Below, one piece after another: positions 9,543 through 20,985 of a stretch of DNA of 64,000 nucleotides (within the stretch, counting starts at the first letter, position 1; each line of letters starts with the position of its first letter). The stretch is taken from positions 48,373,364 to 48,437,363 of the forward strand of contig CM055095.1 of the NCBI GenBank assembly GCA_029204225.1, read 5' to 3'. The notes under the pieces are model-generated. The model was not told the origin of the DNA and ran no database searches. It saw only the letters and a list, made by a program, of their open reading frames with translations. This stretch comes from Diphasiastrum complanatum. Lineage: Eukaryota; Streptophyta; Lycopodiopsida; Lycopodiales; Lycopodiaceae. A program made the position numbers and the translations under genes.

Positions 9543-12500
9543 TCAATAAACTTTAAGTACATAAATTTTTGATCTAAACTTATCAAACTTTTCTCCAACA
9601 AGTGGCTTAGTGAAAATATCAGCTAGTTGTTCTTCTGTGCTACAATGAACAACATGAATTTCACGACTCAGCAGCCTCTCACGTATAAAGTGATACTGAA
9701 TCTCAATGTGTTTAGTTCTCGCATGGAACACTGGATTCTTTGCTAGCAAAATGCCACTCTGACTGTCGTTATGTAATGTCGTGGGATTTTTTTGCTTCAT
9801 GCCAACTTCTTCCAAGATTTGTCTCAACCATATAGCTTCATGTGTTGCACTACACATTGCCTTATACTCTGCTTCCGTGGTGGATAGAGCAATTACCAGG
9901 AAAAGCAACTACCACAAACCTGGAATACATACAATGTGGTGGATCTACGATCATCATAGTCACCTCCCCAATCCGCATCCACATAGCCACACAACTCAGG
10001 TAAATCATCATGCTTCCTATAAATCAAGCCATAATCTGAAGTGCCTTTCACATAACGCAAAATGCGTTTAGCTGCCTTCCAATGTGTTTCCGTACATGCT
10101 GCCATAAACTGACTTACAATGCCAACAGCATAACATATATCTAGTCTAGTCGTGGTAAGGTAAATCAAGCTCCCTACTAACTGTCTATATAGCGTAGCAT
10201 CAAATGACTGTGACTCATCAAGCTTAGAAAGCTTTTTATCTGGTTCAATAGGAGTATTGACTTGTTTGCAATCCTGCAACCTAAACTTGTGCAGCAACTC
10301 TTTGACATACTTCACCTGTTTTAAACCCACTTCGTGTCCTTTTTGCCACACCTCTACTCCAAGGCAATAATGCATCAGGTTGAAATCTGTCATCTCGAAT
10401 TGTTCCATGAGGTCTTTCTTGATCATGTCTATCATCTCTTGATTATTTCCCGTAATAATCAAGTCATCAACATAAAGAGCAATCAAAGCAGCCATACCAT
10501 CAAAGCATAAGACATATAGATTTGGATCAGAATGTGTTCTCACCATCCTCTTTGAATGAAAGTAGGCATCAATCTTGCTATACCATGCACGTGGTGCCTG
10601 TTTAAGACCATAAAGCACATTCTTCAAGCGACATACTTTATTTTCCTGTCCCTTTGCTACAAAGTCTTCAGGTTGATCCATGAATACTTCTTCTTCTAAC
10701 TCACCATTTAGAAAAGCAGATTTCACATCCATCTGATGCAAAGGCCAACCAAAATGTGAAGCTAAAGCAACAAGTAGACGTAGAGTATTCCACTTACAAA
10801 CCGGCACAAAGGTCTCCTCATAGTCGATGCCTTTACTTTGTGCATACCCTTTGATCACCAATCTTGCCTTGTGCTTTACTATACTTCCATCTGCATGGTA
10901 CTTAGTCCTGTATACCCATTTGCAACCAATGGGTTTCTTGCCAACCGGTGGTTCTACTAAGTCCCATGTGCTATGTTTAGCAATGACCCAAATGTCATCA
11001 TCCTTCGCTTCACCATAAGTCGAAGGTTCTTTGCTTTGAATAATGCTAGATAAGAGAGCATAATTTGCTTCATACCTCTCAGGTTGTGTCTTTTCTCTTG
11101 TTGATCTTCGTAGCTCTCCCTGGCTAGATGATCCTGGAAAGTCATCCATGTCACGGCTCTCCAACAATCTCTCAAACCACTTAGGGAGCTTCATGTCAGG
11201 TGATCGGCTTCCTGGTGAAAATGCATCCCACAGTACATCCTTCTCCTTATGTTTGTCACCTGCAACTTCAATCCTTCTTGCACCAAAAGGTTTGTCCCTA
11301 CCTCTCCAACCTATCTCTTGAGGTTGAGTAGTAGTATCTTGAGATGTATCCTCTTTTTCATCACTTGGAAGGTCAATGAATGGATCATCATCAGGTGGTA
11401 TCCTCACTATACCATCTTTCCCACTGGATGTCTCTATCTTCTCAGCATCCTCGTCTTCATACATCTTGGATTCATCAAAGATAACATCACAGCTTATATG
11501 GATTTTGTTTTCCACTGGATCAAAACATCTATAGCCCTTCACACGATCATCATATCCTAGGAATATGCACTTGATAGCTTTTACATCAAGTTTACGTCTC
11601 TCTTCCTTAGGAATGTGTACAAAGGCCTTACATCCAAAGGTTCGCAAGTGGTTCACCTTTGGCTTCTTCTTCATGAATGCTTTCTCAGGTGTTATCTTTG
11701 GTATGGCAATGGCAGGACTTTTATTTTGAAGATAGACTGTCATGCTACATGCTTCTGACCAAAAATCTTTTGGTAGTTTCATCTCAGCAAGCATAGATCT
11801 GGAACTTTCCACAATCGTACGATTCTTGTGCTCAGCTACACCATTGAGACCAGGAGTATGAACTTGCGTAAATTGTCTTTTAATTCCACATTGATCACAA
11901 AGATCATTGAAGTTATTAGACTTGTACTCACCTCCACTATCTGATCTTAGGACTTTGATCTTCCTACTTGTCTGATTTTCAACCAATGCTTTGAAGCTTT
12001 TGAAGTTGTCAAATGCATCTGATTTCTTCTTCAAGAAGTAGATCCACGTCTTACGTGACATATCGTCAATAAAGGTCATGAAATAGAAGGCTTTACTTAA
12101 GGACATGGTCCTCATAGGCCCACATAAATCTGTGTGGATTAAATCCAGGATGTTCTTTCCTCTTGCAACACCCCCTTTATTGAACTTATCTCGATGCTGC
12201 TTCCCATATACACAAGATTCGCACATCGATTTCAAGTGATCTTCTATGGTAGGCAATTCTGTTACCATCTCCAATTTTCTCATCAAACTGAGGCTTCCCA
12301 AGTTCAAGTGACCAAGCCTCTTATGCCACAACTCAATTTGCGATGGAATGGACGATACAAGTCCATGTTGCCCCTTGATTGTAGCATTCAACTTGTACAA
12401 TTTTGTATTGGGCTCTCTTACTCCATCTGTAATAACTTTGAACTTTTGGTTCACATCCTTCACAAAGCAACGATCATGGGCGAATTCTACTTTCAACTTT

Positions 12501-13555
12501 TGATCAGTAATGACTCCAATAGAAAGTAGATTTTTCTTCAAACCTGGTACATAAAGTACCTCCCTGATCATCCTGCTTTTGCCATCAGGTAGTTGGATTG
12601 AAACGGTGCCTATCCCCTTGATCTTGCACACCTTGCCATTTGCTTGTGAAACGGACGTTCCATTATCCAACACTTTCATGCTACTGAACCAATTCTTGTT
12701 ACCTGTCATGTGTCTTGTGGCTCCCGAGTCAATATACCATGCTTGATTATCTTGATTAGATGACAATGCAGATATGAAAATGCTAGAGTCTTCAATCTTA
12801 CCCTCATCGACAAGGTTACCTGCTTGTTTTGGTCTCCCCTTGCCTTGTTCCGCCAGAAATTTGCGACATTCACTCTTCCAATGGCCCTTTTTACCACAAT
12901 GGAAGCACTTGCCTTTCTTCTTGGTCTTACTGGAAGATCCCTTATCCTCCTGAGACTTGACAAATTGCTGCTTAGACTTCTTCTTGCCCTTGCCCTTGCC
13001 TTGTTTTTGGCGTGTCACAAGTGCCTGATCGTCAGTATTTTGACGTCTAGCTTTTACCATTTCTCGCTATTGCTCTTCCTGCATCAAGATTCTTGTGAGC
13101 TCGTCAAAGGTTGGCAATCTTTCTCTTGATGCTATTCCGCTCACAAACATCTGATAGGGTTCTGCAATGCCACACAATGCATTGTGCACCAGCTCCACAT
13201 CACGTATGCGCTCACCAATAGAATGCAGTTCATCCCTCATTGTCTTGATTCTGGTCATGTACGTTTGAATTTGCTCTCCTTGCTCCATTCGGGTACTATT
13301 CAGTTTTGACTTCAAAAACATGAATCTTGACGGATTTCACGTCTCGAACTGCTCCTTTAGCACATCCCATGCCTGTCTGGGTGTAACAGCATCACAAATG
13401 TGGGTAATGATGTGATCCTTCACTGACAAGTTAATGAAGGTCAAAGCTTTCCTCATCTTTTTGTCGAACACTTTGATATCCGCTTCATTTGGCGGCCTTC
13501 TCTCATCACCTATGACAACTTCCCACACGTCTTTCTCCATCAGTATGTTTTTCAT
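9543..13555 (-). pseudogene. Element D gag-pol polyprotein, two stops and one frameshift
   Basis: Copia polyprotein read from an ATG at 13555. The gag part runs to about 13061 and is interrupted by a TGA near 13332 and a TAG near 13062. From 13060 to about 9900 one long open frame of about 1050 codons carries the CCHC knuckle CFHCGKKGHWKSEC, protease motif WYIDSGATRHM, integrase zinc site (LWHKRLGHLN...CESC), all three integrase catalytic positions (HTDLCGP, LRSDSGGEY, AEHKNRT) and the RT active-site motif YVDD. The RNase H part continues in another frame (9908-9543, STTEAEYKAM to ADIFTKPL). Comparison with element E shows that D lost 20 bp near 9890, deleting the SSKKQSTVA segment and shifting the frame. 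Apart from these three lesions the gene is well preserved, suggesting relatively recent activity. Confidence 0.93.
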
Positions 13556-14973
13556 TTTGAATTTTCACACTACATAGTTGGAAATCCTGTCCAACTTGCT
13601 ACTTTCACTCAAAATGGACTCTCCCATGTTGCCATCGCAAAACTGCTTGAAACTTCTGCCGTAGGCTAAAAGCAGTATGCCGAGGACAACAGTGATGTCA
13701 GAAGTTGAAAATAATGACATGCACTTTTTCCCTTACCGGGCCACTCACCGCTTTTCCACCAATTTGAAAGCCAAATCGGCGTCGCCTTCCAAAATGCACT
13801 CAATTGTCAACTCCCAACTTTGTGCTAGTGAAATGGTGAAATCACTTCTGGTGCACTCTGAACACTTTCTCCACTGCAATCACTCTATTTTGCGGTAGCG
13901 TACTTGTAGGTACAGTCTGAGTGCCCTTCGTTTGGAGGTTATAGTCTTTCGTTTGGTCAAAATAGGCTAAAGGACTAAAAAATAAGGGCTTTTTGAACTT
14001 TTGAACTGTTTCTTCACCTTGAAGAAACTTCACCTTTCACATGTGAAGGGACCCAACTCCAATTTCAGTTTGAAAAATTTTTAATGAAGTTGAATGGCCA
14101 ATCTTCCTTCAATGGCCTTCAGGTCCTTTCAAAGCCCCTTTCACCTCAATCCAATGGCAACCTTGGATCCAACGGCCCACAACTGTTCTTCAAGGCTCGA
14201 TCTTTACCACAAATCTATGTGACTGGAGATCCGACGGTCCTGGGCGCTTTTGTGCACTGATCCACGTGCTTACAGGCACGTCTCACTTTGGAACAGTAAG
14301 TATTCTTTGGTTTTGAAGCGCGCGACCAGTCCTCACAACCTCCACGACCTCTCATCCTCTTTCCTGATTTCTTGCTTCTTTTCAAGCCAAATCAGCTTGT
14401 TCTTGCGCGATTCTGGAGCCTTTTCGATCCAATCTGAATCTGTAGCTGGCTGCGCCCTATCTCTACATCCTGGAGGAACTTTTCAGATCTGTATTTGGCC
14501 TTGGAACAATTGAGAATAGCTAGTATTTCCAACAGTTTTTTGATTTTTACCAATAAACCCTTCTTCAGCTTCTTTCCAAACATTTCTCAGCTTTACTCTG
14601 AGTTTTTTTCTTACAAATTCAACCTCCATGAGATTGCCCTAGTCCTACCAATCTGATGGGACTGACGGCATACGATTTGGTAAGGATTTCACCACACACG
14701 GTTCAACTTTGCAGAAAAAGCTTCAAAATTCCACCGAAGCTGAGAAATTTACAATTTTCTCAGTTTTTCACCATATCATGTCCTGTTAATTGCTATGGCC
14801 ACTATCACTGCTCTTTGCAGCTCCTCTGCAAATCCCTTTACACCTAACGACTATCTATACAGTGACTTTTCTTTCCGTCTTCAGCCCGCCGTAAACCTCA
14901 AACTCTCAGAAGACTTCTCTTCTCCTGAAGCTCTCTTTGACGACGATGCTAGACTGTGTACACTCCCTGTACG
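13556..14973 (-). other. Element D 5' untranslated internal region
   Basis: Roughly 1.4 kb between the primer-binding site and the gag ATG of element D, minus strand, with no recognisable coding. The long leader is unusual for copia but is bounded by unambiguous element features on both sides. Element E lacks this whole segment, so its family-wide length cannot be checked here. Confidence 0.6.
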
Positions 14974-14985
14974 GCTCTGATACCA
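14974..14985 (-). other. Element D primer-binding site
   Basis: TGGTATCAGAGC on the minus strand, the standard plant copia site complementary to the 3' end of initiator Met tRNA. It begins at the base after the LTR end CTAAGT and so fixes that LTR edge. Confidence 0.93.
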
Positions 14986-15176
14986 ACTTAGAATTTGCTT
15001 TGCACATGAACACAGATCATGCTACACAGTAACAGACAGGCAATCCATGCATGACCCAGGTTGCCGTTGGCAGGACGCGTGTCCCGTCGACTTGCCTCGT
15101 GGCGAGGCCAACTGATCCTTATCCACTGATAGGACCCACAGTACAGTAGCACAGTGATTCTACTTTAATTCTAACT
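14986..15176 (-). repeat. Element D 5' LTR (191 bp, internal deletion)
   Basis: Same ends as the 3' LTR but 83 bp shorter: the middle segment between CAGTAACA and CCATGCATGACC is largely missing. The outer edge is followed by target duplication GTAGC (15177-15181), and element C resumes immediately after. Confidence 0.92.
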
Positions 15177-15181
15177 GTAGC

Positions 15182-16161
15182 ACTATGTGCTCGTTGTTGG
15201 AACTGCTTCTTCTTCTCGTTGTTGTACTTCAAAGTTCGGCAGACCTTGATTTCATGGCCAGTCCTCTTACAGTATCTGCAGAAAAAATTTTGTGCTGGTT
15301 GGAATGATGAAGAGCTTGAATTCGATCATGACCCGTAATTTATCCAGACTACATATTGCTCTTCTTATCAGTAGAGCCTGACTTTGTAGATCTCTTGGAT
15401 CTAAACTTCTGATTTTTTGAATACAGAACTTGTAGGTCCGATCTTGAGCCTGAGGAGAATGCTGATCTTCTGATCTCCTCTTGTAGGAGTAGCGAGATTA
15501 GATTGAGGTGCTCCTGGGAAAAAACTGCCATTACCTAATTTTTGTAGGCTTCAGATAGACTCGATAATAGAGTCATGAGTGCATCAAAATCTTCTATGAC
15601 TGAGCCAGTTGCAGTCATCTTCTCCATAAGATTTTTTAAGGTGTTGAGGTGGCTCGAAACACTATCTGCTTCAGACATTCTGAAGGTGAAGGATTTCTTC
15701 CTCAGATGGAACTTGGATGTAACGTCTCTAATGTCGTAGAGTTTCTAGGATGTCCCATGCATTTATAGCGGTCTGAGCAGCACGTATGTGGCTGATCTGA
15801 GTATCCTTGATGTTGAGGGTGATCATGACAAATGCTTTGCCATCTCTCAGTCTCCACTTCGTGATGACGGCTGCATCACCTTCTGGTTTGAGCTCTGTGC
15901 CATCAACGATGTCCCACAGTTCTTTGGCCAGAAGTATAACCTTCATCTTGAATTTCCAGAGATGCTAGTTATCTCCATTGAGTTTGTCAATGAGAGATGA
16001 ACTTGATGATGGATCCATTCTGGTTGGACTAGATCGTTGGTAGAAACAACAATTGTCTAATTATTGTTGGCTGTGCGTTTGCTTGAAAAATGTCTTGATA
16101 GAAACAAGACTGATAATCCGCAGTAGAAATCCAAATTATTGAAATGCCCGCTTTGATACCA
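15182..16161 (-). pseudogene. Copia element C, 5' portion: gag and primer-binding site
   Basis: Continuation of element C beyond the inserted D. The minus strand from an ATG at about 16016 encodes a copia gag start (MDPSSSSS...LNGDN, a TAG, then HLWKFKMKVILLAKELWDIVDG) and further gag segments to about 15190 in shifted frames, with the CCHC region near 15280 degraded. At the 5' side TGGTATCAAAGC (16161-16150) is an initiator-Met-tRNA primer-binding site with one difference from the usual form. The gag and protease halves join at the D insertion point. Confidence 0.82.
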
Positions 16162-16600
16162 TGTCGTAAAATCGCGTGTAGGCGAGCGACAATGGAAGCT
16201 CAAGGATTGAGCGTGGAGTGTAGAAATGGAAGCGCAACAATTAGCAGCAAAATTATTCAAGTAGAAGAATTGATACAAAATGCGCAAATGAACGACGTAG
16301 TAGTAAGACAAAAATTGCACTATGATTAATATCAACATTGAGTACAATAGCTTGAAATAATAACTTAAGCTTGCTGAGCGTAATAACGCTGGCTATAGAT
16401 AACTCTGATTAAAAGAGAATTTCAATTAACACTTACATAGCTTGATTCAGCTTAGTATATATATTTACAAGTGTTAAGAGAAAAATATCTCATGTCTTAA
16501 CTGCCATTTACTCCAGTTTTGCATCTATACAAAAGTTGGTAACCGCCCTTAGGATATTTGTTTATCAAGCCTTTTAGGGTTGGTGATAAGTTGGCGACGT
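16162..16600 (-). repeat. Probable 5' LTR of element C (outer end approximate)
   Basis: Directly adjacent to the C primer-binding site. The plus strand begins TGTCGTAAAATCGCG, so the LTR ends ...CGACA on the element strand. A matching degenerate terminus (GGCGACG) near 16594-16600 is a candidate outer end. The 3' LTR of C is missing, so the outer boundary cannot be confirmed by comparison. Confidence 0.5.
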
Positions 16601-18540
16601 CGGTCTACCAATGTAGGAAAAACTCAAAAAACCCAAAGGTGCCCGTTAGATTGAAGGTATGCAAATCCTGAAGGTGCCCTTAGACTTAAGGTGTGTAGAT
16701 CTTGAAGGCGCCCTTAGATTTAAGACAGCGAAGAAGTCGAAAAAGGAAAAGAAGCTGAAAAAGTGCCTTATATTGAAGGCAGCAAAGAAGACGACGGTGC
16801 CTTAAAATGGTTTTAAGACATTCTGGATACTTTGTCGCATTCTTTGCAAAGAGGTGAAAAAGACGAAGGTGGTCCAGAAATGGTTTCTAAGTCATTCTGG
16901 CCAGTGTGTCGCATTTTTTGTGAAGGCGGAAAAAAGGGCTTTGAAGGCAAAAAAGCAATAGGTGGCTTAAATCGTTCAAGGCATAAAGGGAAGAATGTGA
17001 AGGTCCGAAATCATGTTGTGGCCTTCTGTTTTCAAGATGCTCATTACTTGACGATTTCTAAGGCTGAGCATAAGAAATCTAACACCATCACCACAAATGT
17101 AATGACAAATTGTACCCCTGCTATATTGACTGGAATGTCTTCTACAATCTCCTTCAGCCGCACACATGATTGATCAGCTAGTTTGATGGCAAACTTGGCA
17201 GATTTCAGGCCTTGTAGATTCCATTTCTCATACAAAGTAGTGGAGATAAGATTGACACCCAATCCTCCCTTTGGAACAGCAGCTTCTTCTCCGAAGAGTT
17301 TGTGCTTGATAGGAAGAGTTATATTGTGTTGCTCACTCTCCCAAGCCGCTCCTACATTCAGAACATTGTTGGCTTCTTCGAATCCGAAGCAAAATAATGG
17401 TTCTTTGGAAGGTATGTCTAATTCAGTGTTCAATCAATTTGACAAGACACCCTTTGCTTGAAGTGCAAGTCGAAGGAACTCTCCAATAGAGATGTTCATT
17501 CTATTGGATAAGATGCTCATCAGCAGTTCCGTCCTTGGAGCTTCAGGTTCTTCCCGATGGTGTAGTCGCACGTTCACATCTGATCTGTGTGGTGAACCTT
17601 GCGGTGCGTTCACTTGTTGATCTCTTTCTGGTGCAGTATCTTGAGGAGCTGTCGATTGTTGTGCAGCTTGAACAGCTTCCTCTGCTTGTGCTTCTTGTAT
17701 CCAATGCTTGACCTTCTGATATTGTCTTTGTTCATCCTTCACATTCGGATAAGGTAATCCTGCTCATCCTGATGTTGAAGGTTGACCAGCTGGCACTGAT
17801 ACAGAGTGTGGCGATGATGGAGCTACCTCCTTGTACTTTTCTGATCGCGTAACAGCTAACACTGGAACATTAGGATAGGGAGGTCTCCTTGGTACAGTTG
17901 AGTGTGGAGTTGTGCTTGGGCCTGCTGATTGAACTGCAATCCAATTTAATGGTGCGCTGGTGCTGGCTCTCAATGGACAATTCTTGTAGCAGAGTCCATT
18001 TCCAAACTCGCGGCATATGTGGCGTAATACTCATTAATAGCAAGATCGACGAAAGGTTCATCAGGTGCATACCATTGTTGCATTTCTTGTTGGAAAAATG
18101 TTACAGCTTCTGCTGCCGTGAGATTCACCTGGGCTGCTTGAGGAATATTTGGCCTCGGTGGTGCTGGTAGTGCCATTCTTTGTTTCTGAGGGCCTGGTCC
18201 AAGCCTTGCTACTGCGTTAGGTACTCCTTGATGGTAAGCATAAGAGGTCTGGAATTGAGCTCTCTTTTGTTGTATGACTCGTGGGTTGTAGGGGCAATAC
18301 GCAATGTCGTGCGAGGATGCATTGCACAGATGACAATATCTATGTGTCAGCTTCAAATTCTACTTCAGTACCGGACACTCGTTGGAAGTGTGATTCTGGG
18401 GACAAATGGGACACCAAACATTGTCCCGTCGAGGATATTACTAGTGATAAGGATCTGGTTGTGGTGCTGTAGTAGTTTGAAGAGCCTTCAATTTTTGGTC
18501 AAACTGGATTGTGAGATGCTCCATCTGCTACTTGTATAAC
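16601..18540 (-). pseudogene. Ty3/gypsy-type gag and protease fragment
   Basis: Minus-strand retroelement remnant. The frame from 18356 to 17970 carries a zinc knuckle (CHLCNASSHDIAYC) followed by a Pro/Gln-rich gag tail. Frames to 17434 continue a Gln/Pro-rich linker. The frame 17433-17044 looks like a retropepsin-type domain (VPKGGLGVNLISTTLYEKW, then KLADQSCVRLKEIVEDIPV). From 16990 down to 16601 is a low-complexity region with repeated segments (for example CATTCTGG followed by TGTGTCGCATT, twice, near 16820-16850 and 16890-16920). No RT is found before element C begins. The strand and the flanking position suggest that this and the integrase at 5528-6395 are halves of one gypsy element, but the missing RT leaves that open. 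Confidence 0.7.
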
Positions 18541-19830
18541 TTTGTGATTTGTTCCATCAACGATTCGTTGGACAAGCTTGTAGAGGCTGAAGTTGATGCA
18601 ATTGAAGGAGTCGAAGCATGAAGAGTTGTAGTTCATGGTGTAGAATCATCATCTGATCCTTCATCTTCTTCTCTCATTACGTCTTCCATAGCTTCGTGCA
18701 ATGTGGCATACTGCTCCCATCTTTTTAGTGTCAGAAATGGTGAACTCCTGCAACTTTGCCTCAACACGAACATGAAGCGAAGGTCGAACAAGCACAATTC
18801 GCAAAAGTCAACGTCCCTTGACTCGAAGTAGGAACGATTCGTGAATCATAAAGATACCTCCAAGACCGCAAACCGCAAAGGGACGCAAAACGAAAAGATA
18901 CGAAAGAAACGAAATGAGCGAAAGCAAACGAAGGAAACGAAACAAACGAAGGAAATTTATTCACGTTGCCAGCTGGCAGCTCAACGGGCTTGGAGTCATA
19001 GACTTCACGCCTAGCTGAAACGAATGGCAACGATGGAGAGTAACTGATTAGTTGATTAGCGTTAACTAGTCTTGTGATTCTGCATTTAGCTATCTTGTAA
19101 ACTCCACATTGTGGAGATATAAACTATCCTTTCTGGATCATAAAGAAAAAAGAGAGAACAGACACAATTTCTGTAAGAGACAGAGAGAGAGACGTAGCGA
19201 GTAGAGCATAAAAGAAAAATACTAGAGTTGTGCATGAAATTATGCCAACGAGCGAAACACAGCGAAAGATCAGAGTGTCATTCCGCCAACGAGTGAGACA
19301 CTGATGATCTCGCTCTAAAAAATTAAACTGATAATACAGTCGCTCTATTTTTTTGCATCTCCTTGTCTTGTGCCGTCTGTCTTGATTGCTAGAATGAAAT
19401 GTGTTTTGTGATGTGCAGTCGTGTGTCTAGGTTCCTGTGAAGCTTCCGCGCAAAAGGAAATTCAAAGACACAAAATCGTTTGCAAATACAAAGATGAAAA
19501 CGAAAAAGAAACAGTTTCACTTTCACGACAATGAATAGTTTTCGCTTCTACAACATTTAGCTCTCGTCGGATGCTTCTTGGTAGTCCCGCTAGGAACCAC
19601 ATAATGATCTCAGGTGTTTGATCTGTTCAATGTAGTCTCTGACCCTTTCTCTTTTTTCCATCTTTATTTTGCTAAGCAGGAGTAATGGGTCTTCAAGGAA
19701 TATGCATGGCTTAAATCTGGTGATCAAAGCTGCTTTTACCACTTCCCAATGTGTTCGCTCTTGTGTCATCGGAGCTCAGCGAGGGTTCTTGTTGGCGCAA
19801 TGAAGGTTCTGAAAGCAATTTGGGAGTGAT
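18541..19830 (+). other. LTR-like, non-coding region
   Basis: No coding match. From about 18770 the sequence is rich in GCGAAA/CGAA motifs, and near 19115-19135 it has a TATA-like GAGATATAAACTATCC followed by an A/G-rich stretch, resembling the U3-R region of a plant LTR on the plus strand. Similar CGCGAACAATTTGCGAAA motifs occur at 29740-29830, beyond the end of element G. I could not define ends or a paired copy. Confidence 0.3.
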
Positions 19831-20460
19831 TAGCACTGGGAACCTTCGCCACTATACTTCTGATCGAGACTAACTTTCGCCGACTTGCAGGGAAATACAG
19901 ATTGATTATCAGAGGGCTAGCAAGGGTTAGGTGAAGGTTCTCATGCGAGAGATAGTCTGGCAAAGGTCAGAAGCCAATTTTGTATTTCTGAGAGCTGAGA
20001 ACATTCGCCGGACTAGTTACAGGTAATATTAACCTTCATTGACTTCACAAATACTTTAGAGCAATGTTTTATGACTATTCTGAGCTCGGCGAAGATTAAT
20101 GATATATTGGCAAAGGTTTATGAAGGTTGGCAAAGTTTCAAAGGACTTAAATTTGTCTCTGAGTACTGGGAACGTTCGCCTGACCACTTATTCTCAATAT
20201 TAACCTTCGCCGACTTTACTGAATCTAGAAAACATGGAAAAGTAGCTATTGGAAAACTGGCTAAGGTTTACAGTAAGTACTTTTGCAGATATACAAGTTG
20301 GCGAGAGTTTTGATGGCAAATTCCTATTTTTGGTGTCTAAGAACCTTCTCCAGAGACCGTACACTCAATATTAGCCTTTGCCGACCTCCAAGATGGCTCT
20401 AATGCTGAAAATGAAGTTGGGCGAAGGTTGTCTGGGGTGTTTTGGGCTACTGTGAGATTC
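19830..20460. repeat. Degenerate ~165-bp tandem repeat, four copies
   Basis: Four diverged units begin near 19836, 19996, 20167 and 20341, spaced about 160-175 bp. Each starts with a GGGAACCTTCGCC-like motif, followed 25-35 bp later by AATATTAACCTTCGCCGAC or a variant. Each contains one or more GGCGAAG/GGCAAAG motifs in the opposite sense. No open reading frame spans the array. Confidence 0.7.
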
Positions 20461-20985
20461 TAGCATTTTTTTACAAAAGTTTTTTCATTTTTTTTGGTTG
20501 TTTTTTGGCAATTCTGGCAAACTGGCTGGAAAATAACCGTCACTCAAAATAAACTATATCTCCAACTATTAGAAGAGATAGTACCCTTGTTTAAAAAACT
20601 CCATTTTTCTTTTCAGGTGTCTAATGTTACACTAAATCCCATTTTGATTAAGAGTCTGTCTCCAAGATCCTAGAATCCTACGCTTTTCAATTTGCTTCCC
20701 CCAATCGCCTTAGTACTTCTATGCTTTTTCTAGTTTGAGAATATGGCTTGAAGTTGTTGGTGACCTTTTGCTTTCCCTAACAAATGTGCTTTCCCAAGAA
20801 GTACATTCCCAACCTAAAGGTACTCTCTCATTGTGAACTAGATAATCTAGAAGTATAATCCAATGATTGACTATTGGATGCAATTGAGATCGAGACATAG
20901 ATTTCCACCTAGACCTCCTAGAGATATATCTCCTATCAGTTGAGAACCTTGACCCAAAACCAGAAATTGAACATCATCTAGACAC
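20461..20985. other. Non-coding stretch, nothing recognised
   Basis: AT-rich with short homopolymer runs (T runs near 20470-20510). No coding, RNA gene or repeat is seen. Confidence 0.4.

Larger units (their letters stand above)
9215..15176 (-). mobile_element. Copia element D, complete LTR to LTR, nested in element C
   Basis: Full-length but defective Ty1/copia retrotransposon. Its LTRs are at 9215-9488 (3' LTR) and 14986-15176 (5' LTR). It is flanked by a perfect 5-bp target duplication GTAGC (9210-9214 and 15177-15181). On the minus strand the LTRs start AGTTAG and end CTAAGT, not TG...CA. The primer-binding site TGGTATCAGAGC (14985-14974), complementary to the 3' end of initiator Met tRNA, directly follows the 5' LTR. 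A polypurine tract (AAGGGAGAG, about 9498-9489) directly precedes the 3' LTR. Coding order gag-protease-integrase-RT-RNase H is copia-type. The 5' LTR lacks 83 bp present in the 3' LTR. Element E (30082-46414) belongs to the same family. Confidence 0.95.

Noticed and set aside
9781-13129. Plus-strand ORFs of 60-110 codons opposite element D pol
   Set aside because: They are antisense shadows of a clear minus-strand copia polyprotein and have no protein-family features. Similar shadows opposite elements C, E, F and the CACTA transposase were left out.
9209-15183. Eight-base target duplication TGTAGCAC for element D
   Set aside because: Comparing all four LTR edges of D and E shows that flanking bases shared by every copy belong to the LTR, leaving a standard 5-bp GTAGC (D) and AAGAA (E).
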